Assembly (NCBI GenBank): GCA_032158295.1
Contig: CM063255.1
Location: forward strand, 2,940,501-3,004,500
Source of the DNA: Pycnopodia helianthoides
Lineage: Eukaryota; Echinodermata; Asteroidea; Forcipulatida; Asteriidae
Direction: 5' to 3'
Length of the DNA stretch: 64,000 nucleotides
Part shown: piece by piece, positions 59,180 through 64,000 of the stretch
Layout of the letters: every line of letters begins with the position of its first letter
How positions within the stretch are numbered: the stretch's first letter is position 1
Program-made: the position numbers and the translations under genes
The notes under the pieces: generated by a model
The model's database searches: none
Told to the model about the DNA's origin: nothing
Seen by the model: only the letters and a program-made list of their open reading frames with translations

Positions 59180-62100
59180 GTAAAATTGCCTTTACCAGTA
59201 ACCGTTTATAGTATTTATTTTTATAAGTCCCCCTTCTGTAGAAATCCTATATTTTGCGGTTGGCAAGTGTTGCAAATTGCTATTAAAACACACTCAAAAT
59301 TTTGCCCCCTTTTTAAACATTTTTTAAAATTTGTTTTAATTAATGCACTATCAATAAAAACTTGATTTTACTCTGGTGATTTTCAGGCTGGTGTGACTTA
59401 AAGGGAAGGTAAACGATTGGTAATCACTCTTAAAATAAATGGCAATAAAAACTTACAAGGTGGAAATTACAGCAGCTTTCGATAGTATAATACATTTTGA
59501 GAATCATTTCACTTCGGAGTAATGTGGTTATGGATAAATTTATCAGTTTTATCAGAAAAAAATTTGAATCTGAGAAGCATTTCTGTCAGAAACGTTTTTT
59601 AGATTGTGTATTCCAATTGTGGATTATTCTTCCTGCGTGGACATAACCGCTTGGGATTTTCGGCGATATCTTAAAAACGCTACCACCTTTTGAAATTATA
59701 TTTTCACAGTATATGTCTACATTTATATAGGATTACACTGATAATTAAAACAATCGAACGGTAAAAAAAAAAAAAAAAAAAAAAGGGGGGTATACCTTCC
59801 CTTTAAGCACTGTTTGCTGCTTTAATCATCTCTGTGGACTTTGGGCGCGGTAATGCAGTTTTAAGGGTCACTTTGTGTGCTTGCAGCGGCAGGTACTTTT
59901 AAACGTGGGTTTCAGTGTCCCATTGTTGATTATGGCCTCACACCATTTTGCTGCTGAGCTAATGGACATTTCCATTGTTGATAAACGAAACCGTGCTGGT
60001 TGGCATGGATGCAAAATATTCAATTGTGTTAACAGATAAAATGACCTAATTCAACACTTCTGCAAATTTTGATTTAAAACAAATACATCCCATGGTTAGT
60101 TTCTTTATTTCCAACAAATTCGACAGTATTTTTGAATATTTTTAGTATACAGTATTGTTACAAACTTTGTCTATCTGTTTTTACTTTTTCAGTGATGGCT
60201 TCCCTCAGTTTTCCAACCTTGGTTGCCAAAAACTCTGGCTGTGACGTTGCAATAGATAAAGTCTATATAGATGATATCAATATTGTCTTTGCTAGCATAT
60301 GGTGGGGACCAGTCGCGAAAACTATATAATTTCATAACGATTTGACTGGTAGCCAGATACCTTTAGCAGCTAAAATGAAGTTGACCCGGTACTCAACTCT
60401 TTTTAAACCAGTTAAGTACCGATGGAGGATAAACTCTTCGCAAATTTCTTAAGAAAACAATTAGCCCCTGGTCTTATTCCTTGATCAATACTGTTTATGG
60501 CAACCCTTGCCATGCAAATACCTTGCTCTTTTTACTCCCAATAACTCTCAGTGCTTTTAGTATTTATATACATTTTTTGATAGAGTTTCCAATTTTGTAT
60601 GTGATTTTTTGCTGTTTATAATTGTAATTTGATGTGTTTGCACAATGTATCTCAAAGCCATGATATTTAATGCTCTTAGTGTCCGTCTGTTCCTTGAATT
60701 GTAGCATCAAGAGATCAACCTGATTGTAGATTAGTTTACTTTTTTATTTTATTTTTTAATCCTTCAGGGGTGCTACTTCATTTTATTAGTTTTTTGAGCT
60801 GTTGGTCAGTTTGTGTCTTCCTGGTTGTTTTTATCAGTGTATACTTTTGTATCTTAAAGGAACATTACAGAATTGGTTTTTGCTAACAAAACAGTTGCTG
60901 GCAGTGTAAACACTTTATATAATCCACCATATACATAAACTGACAAACCTGTAGAAGTTTGAGATCGATCGGCCATCTGGGTCACGAGAAAATAGTCAAA
61001 AACCGATTACACATTTGCATGAAATCATATAGATTCAACAAGTGAATAAAACGCTCACTGAGCGATAAACTCCAATCGGAAAATTAGTTTATTCATTCCT
61101 CATCAAATATGGCATTTCAGACCTAAATATTTCAAGGGATTTGTTCTACTATCGTCGTCATTAGACCGTGTAAGTTTTATGTAAATCTGTGATAAAAAAG
61201 TATATTTTACAAGTTTTTTTCTTACCAATTCTGTAATGTTCCTTTAACCTATGAAATCAACTATATAAAATGAAATGAAAATGAAATTCTTTGACTTCTG
61301 ATTATACTTTCAGCCTTATCTTCATCTGTCCAAGAACAAATCCACCTATTCGCAGGCGGGGAGTAGTCGTTTCGAGTCATCCACGGCGCGTGCCTTTAAG
61401 ATCCAGGAGGCACCAGAGCCGAAGACCAGCCCGGTCTGCTCGTACAATGAGTGGGATCCGTTGGAAGAAGTCATCGTTGGACGTATTGACAACAGTCTGG
61501 TACCCCCCTTCGGTTCTGAAGTGAAGGTAGGCGTAATTCAGTGCTTACGATTTGTTGGTTATTTGCTGCATCCGTTCCATGCGCTTTTTTTCTGCAGCAC
61601 ACGTCGGCTATCCCTTAACTGTTGACTCCATAGCCGACGTGTGCTGCAGAACATAAATTTGCGTTCCGTGCACGTCTTTACGTATGGGACGTCAAAGAGG
61701 CAAACATTTCGATCAACACATCGATCGGTCTTAATGATGACCACATTTTATAAAGCGCCTTTTCTTAGGGTTGCAAAGAGCTCAGGGAATGACCAAGAAA
61801 GCAATGGGAATGATATCAGAATCTTTTGCAATTCGAAAGACTGGTCCTTTTCATCGATCTATCGGTCCTAAGTTTTCATCAATCGATTAGACCTTTTCAT
61901 TGACCGATCGGTGTTTTCCATTGATCGGTAATCGTCACCTGTGAAAGTTTCAGCTGAATACAGTGTCTACCTGCCGGGGAAAACAGCAAAAGACTGTTAT
62001 TTTCAAAGAACGTCGAATCCATCCACGTTTAGCGAGGTGACGGTGGGTACCAACCGCATCTCTGGCCGCAGCATTCACGAACGAACACCAACCCTCAAAA

Positions 62101-62739
62101 AGTGCCATAACATAAAGACTCAACTCTCACTTCATTTAAACTATGAAACATAAATTTTTGTTTTTAATTTACCGGTCGGAGCAATGTTTTTTAAGCACAT
62201 TATATTTTTTGTTGATCTTTTTATGTAAGATATCCTATGTTAAGCAAGTTTTTTCAGCTAAATCAAATCAAAACCAGGGCCCCAATTTCATAGGACTGCT
62301 GAACAAAAATTGCTTAACCATTCTCTGCTAAGCGAAAAAAGGCAGGATACCAGTCACAAATGTTACGTATGTGCCACGACATTTCAGCTGGTAACCTCAT
62401 TCTGGCAAGCATATTTGGTTGCACTAAGCTACTTTTTGTGCTTAAGCAGCTCTATAAAAAATTGGCCCTGCTTTGAGGAGTTTATTCTTTGTACGGTTTA
62501 GGAGTAAATTAATTTTGCAAACAATTCCGATCTGGCTCTTTAGGTCTGCGCGCCCGAGAAACACTGGGATTTCTTCCAATCTAACAGCGGTAAGCCCTGG
62601 CCACGTGATCACTATCTGAAGGCCATAGATGAGGTGGAGGAGGTGTGCAACATCCTGACCCAGGAAGGGGTCACCGTCAGGCGACCTGACCCCATCGACT
62701 TCGATGTGGAGTACAAGACACCAGACTTTCAGTCTACTG
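59114..62739 (+). CDS. GATM: Glycine amidinotransferase, mitochondrial (partial gene span; continues past the window)
   Basis: Coding exons 59,114-59,179, 61,314-61,526 and 62,544-62,739 give 158 residues plus a split codon. The enzyme transfers the amidino group of arginine to glycine, making guanidinoacetate and ornithine, the first step of creatine synthesis, in the mitochondrial intermembrane space. Family blocks in order: [15 protein letters not shown] (about 65-79), VPPFGSEVK (85-93), [21 protein letters not shown] (about 128-148) and [10 protein letters not shown] (about 149-158), closely matching vertebrate GATM up to its residue about 160 of 423. The catalytic Asp, His and Cys lie in later exons, not in this window; no LYSAMPRD-type exon appears before 64,000. 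Same strand as TTC39C, about 7-8 kb downstream. Confidence 0.92.
59398..59806 (-). mobile_element. Family D TTAA MITE, full copy
   Basis: TTAAAGGGAAGGTAAACGAT to GGTATACCTTCCCTTTAA, TTAA both sides. The hairpin TCTGAGAAGCATTTCTGTCA / AACGTTTTTTAGATTG and TTTTCACAG mark the family. A poly-A run at 59,763-59,784 has expanded near the right end. Confidence 0.85.
59965..60270 (-). mobile_element. TATAGACC-ended MITE type 1, copy 2
   Basis: CCGTGCTGGTTGGCATGGAT, CAGTTTTCCAACCTTGGTTG, AACTCTGGCTGTGACGTTGC and the end AAAGTCTATATAG match 5,734-6,049 and 62,745-63,056 in reverse. Confidence 0.75.
60271..60853 (+). other. GATM intron 2, unassigned part
   Basis: AT-rich, no exon or repeat end recognised. 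Confidence 0.4.
60854..61247 (-). mobile_element. Family A TTAA MITE copy 10
   Basis: TTAAAGGAACATTACAG to CTGTAATGTTCCTTTAA, TTAA both sides, reverse orientation, about 67 bp upstream of the GATM exon 3 acceptor. Confidence 0.92.
61314..61526 (+). CDS. GATM: GATM exon 3
   Basis: The acceptor ATTATACTTTCAG precedes [20 protein letters not shown]; a Ser-rich linker leads into [31 protein letters not shown], the first strongly conserved block of the amidinotransferase fold. Exactly 71 codons, phase 0-0. Donor GTGAAG|GTAGGC. Confidence 0.94.
61591..61654. repeat. Hairpin CTGCAGCACACGTCGGCTAT, copy 1
   Basis: TTCTGCAGCACACGTCGGCT at the left faces AGCCGACGTGTGCTGCAGAA at the right; the loop is about 20 bp (CCCTTAACTGTTGACTCC). 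Nearly perfect stem of about 23 bp. Confidence 0.85.
61945..62100. repeat. GTGGATGGATTTGACG repeat, inverted copy
   Basis: TTTCAGCTGAATACAGTGTC, GTCGAATCCATCCACGTTTA and CGCATCTCTGGCCGCAGCAT are the inverse of 57,240-57,390. Confidence 0.65.
62275..62470. repeat. CAGGGCCCCAATTTCATAG...ATTGGCCCTG repeat
   Basis: Inverted ends; interior TGCTTAACCATTCTCTGCTA, GATACCAGTCACAAATG and TTTTGTGCTTAAGCAGCTCT resemble the family at 19,101-19,273. Confidence 0.7.
62544..62739 (+). CDS. GATM: GATM exon 4
   Basis: The acceptor GGCTCTTTAG precedes [66 protein letters not shown]. The RRPDPID and YKTPDF motifs are diagnostic for glycine amidinotransferases. Donor CTACTG|GTGAG, phase 1, with a MITE starting at donor position +6. 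Confidence 0.95.
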
Positions 62740-62744
62740 GTGAG

Positions 62745-63056
62745 TATAGACCTTTCTAATGCAACGTCACAGCCCGAGTTTTTGCCAACCAAGTTTGGAA
62801 AACTATGGGAAGCCATGAATGCAAAGCAAAAACAGATAACCACGGTTTGTGACAATGTTACACAAAATATTTAAAAATACTGTTGAATTTGTTGGAAACA
62901 AAGCAACCAATCATGGATTGTATTTGTTTTTAAATGAAAGTTTGCAGAAGTGTTGAACTTGGTCATAATATATGTTAACACGATTGAATGTTTTTCTAAC
63001 AATCGGCCGTCCATGCCAACCAACACGGTTTGTTTATCAACAACGGGAAGGTCTAT
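62745..63056 (+). mobile_element. TATAGACC-ended MITE type 1, copy 3, abutting the GATM exon 4 donor
   Basis: TATAGACCTTTCTAATGCAA at the left faces ACAACGGGAAGGTCTATT at the right. The interior matches 5,734-6,049. It supplies the intron sequence from donor position +6 onward. Confidence 0.85.
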
Positions 63057-63087
63057 TCAGAAATACATCCGGATGCAAATTTATTTT

Positions 63088-63185
63088 CTGCAGCACACGT
63101 CGGCTATGGAGTCAACAGTTAAGGGATAGGGAAGAACAGCCTATTTCTTAACTGTTGACTGTATTGACGAAGTATGCTGCAGAAG
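63088..63185. repeat. Hairpin CTGCAGCACACGTCGGCTAT, copy 2
   Basis: TTCTGCAGCACACGTCGGCT and GTCAACAGTTAAGGGATAGG face CTATTTCTTAACTGTTGACT and GACGAAGTATGCTGCAGAA. Longer stem than copy 1, with several mismatches. Confidence 0.8.
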
Positions 63186-63348
63186 AAAAAAAATCGCCAT
63201 CCGGATACCAGTCTGTGTACATTTGAATTTCAATGGCAGTTTAGAATGTGCATTTCATGTACATGGGCTCAATTTTACCATGGAGCAACCCAGTTTATTG
63301 CTCCATGATTTTACAAAAACTAAGATGGGTTTGAAGTGCAAGTCAATC

Positions 63349-63604
63349 TTAAAGAAACATTACAGAATTGGTTGTTGCTAACAAAACAGTTGCTGGCAGT
63401 GTAAGCACTTTATGTAATCCACCATATACATAAACTGACCCCCCCCCCTGACAAACCTGTAGAAGTTTGAGATCGATCGGCCATCTGGGTCACGAGAAAA
63501 TAGTGAAAAACCGATTACACATTTGCATGAAATCATATAGGTTCAACAAATGAATAAAACGCTCACTGAGCGATAAACTCAAATCGGAAAAATTAGTTTA
63601 TTCT
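63349..63604 (-). mobile_element. Family A MITE copy 11, truncated
   Basis: TTAAAGAAACATTACAG start, with a C-run insertion at 63,440-63,449; the match stops after CGGAAAAATTAGTTTATTC and unrelated sequence follows at 63,605. Confidence 0.85.
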
Positions 63605-64000
63605 GAGGTGATAAAGTTTAGTGAGACTAGTCACGTTTGAACTTGGTTTGTCCTTACTCTATGGTTTGATAATCTATGATTGTATAATCTTTGAAGGCTA
63701 TAACTATACAATCTGTTGATTCAGTGTACCACGCGGGCAACGTGTGGCTTGGGTTCGGGGGACCATGGCTTCGTCTTGATTGGCGACGTTCAATTTTGTT
63801 AACGTAATCGCCGAGGTGACAGCACGGATTAACTACAGAAGAGATAATGTTTAAAAAAAAATAAAACATATCCAGATTCGTAGACTTGCCATGTCCCTCC
63901 GAGCCAGTCGATGTTGCTCCCTCTACCGGTGACTGAATACAATAAGCCTGTAGCGTTCCCAATCAAGACTTAGCCTGAATGTCTGACGTCACACTTCGAG
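63605..64000 (+). other. GATM intron 4, unassigned end of window
   Basis: No further GATM exon is recognisable. An open frame on the minus strand shows no known motif. Confidence 0.45.

Noticed and set aside
62740..64000. GATM exon 5
   Set aside because: I looked for a frame resembling the next conserved block (LYSAMPRD-like) after a phase 1 acceptor and found none before the window end.

Overview
The window is invertebrate animal nuclear DNA. Coding sequence is sparse, split into short exons with GT-AG introns, and embedded in AT-rich DNA packed with short inverted-repeat transposons (MITEs), tRNA-derived SINEs and minisatellites. Two conserved genes can be rebuilt by splicing. The mixture suggests a marine deuterostome, most likely an echinoderm and perhaps a sea star. 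That assignment is inference from the repeat style and the presence of a creatine-pathway gene; no marker in the window proves it.

Layout. (1) 1-16,660: no recognised exon, only layered repeats. (2) 16,661-17,443/17,457: one exon of an unrecognised signalling protein or receptor tail, with ten tyrosine modules (YxxV and YxN types) and proline-rich SH3-type segments. (3) 17,458-29,274: intergenic or intronic repeat DNA. (4) 29,275-50,645 (+): a complete 11-exon gene for a 611-residue TTC39C-like tetratricopeptide protein. Its introns hold a 34-bp minisatellite, a 39-bp minisatellite that starts at the exon 5 splice donor, SINEs, LINE 3' ends and a 1,820-bp hAT element with an 8-bp target duplication. 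(5) 50,646-57,800: repeat-rich intergenic DNA, including a nested foldback element bounded by inverted CTCF-like motifs. (6) About 57,850 to the window end (+): the 5' part of a glycine amidinotransferase gene (GATM), with three coding exons and one possible upstream exon. The catalytic exons lie beyond 64,000.

The three genes are not an operon and no functional link between them is visible. TTC39C belongs to a poorly understood TPR family. GATM makes guanidinoacetate, the creatine precursor, in mitochondria.

The most notable structure is in the repeats. Four TTAA-flanked MITE families (A-D) share an internal core despite different ends, and a paralogous empty site inside the window confirms TTAA as the target of family A. 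A second set of elements with unlike interiors shares TAGACC...GGTCTA ends. Several repeats sit within 0-8 bp of splice donors. The TTC39C start codon lies in about 26 bp that also occur inside a foldback element 22 kb downstream.
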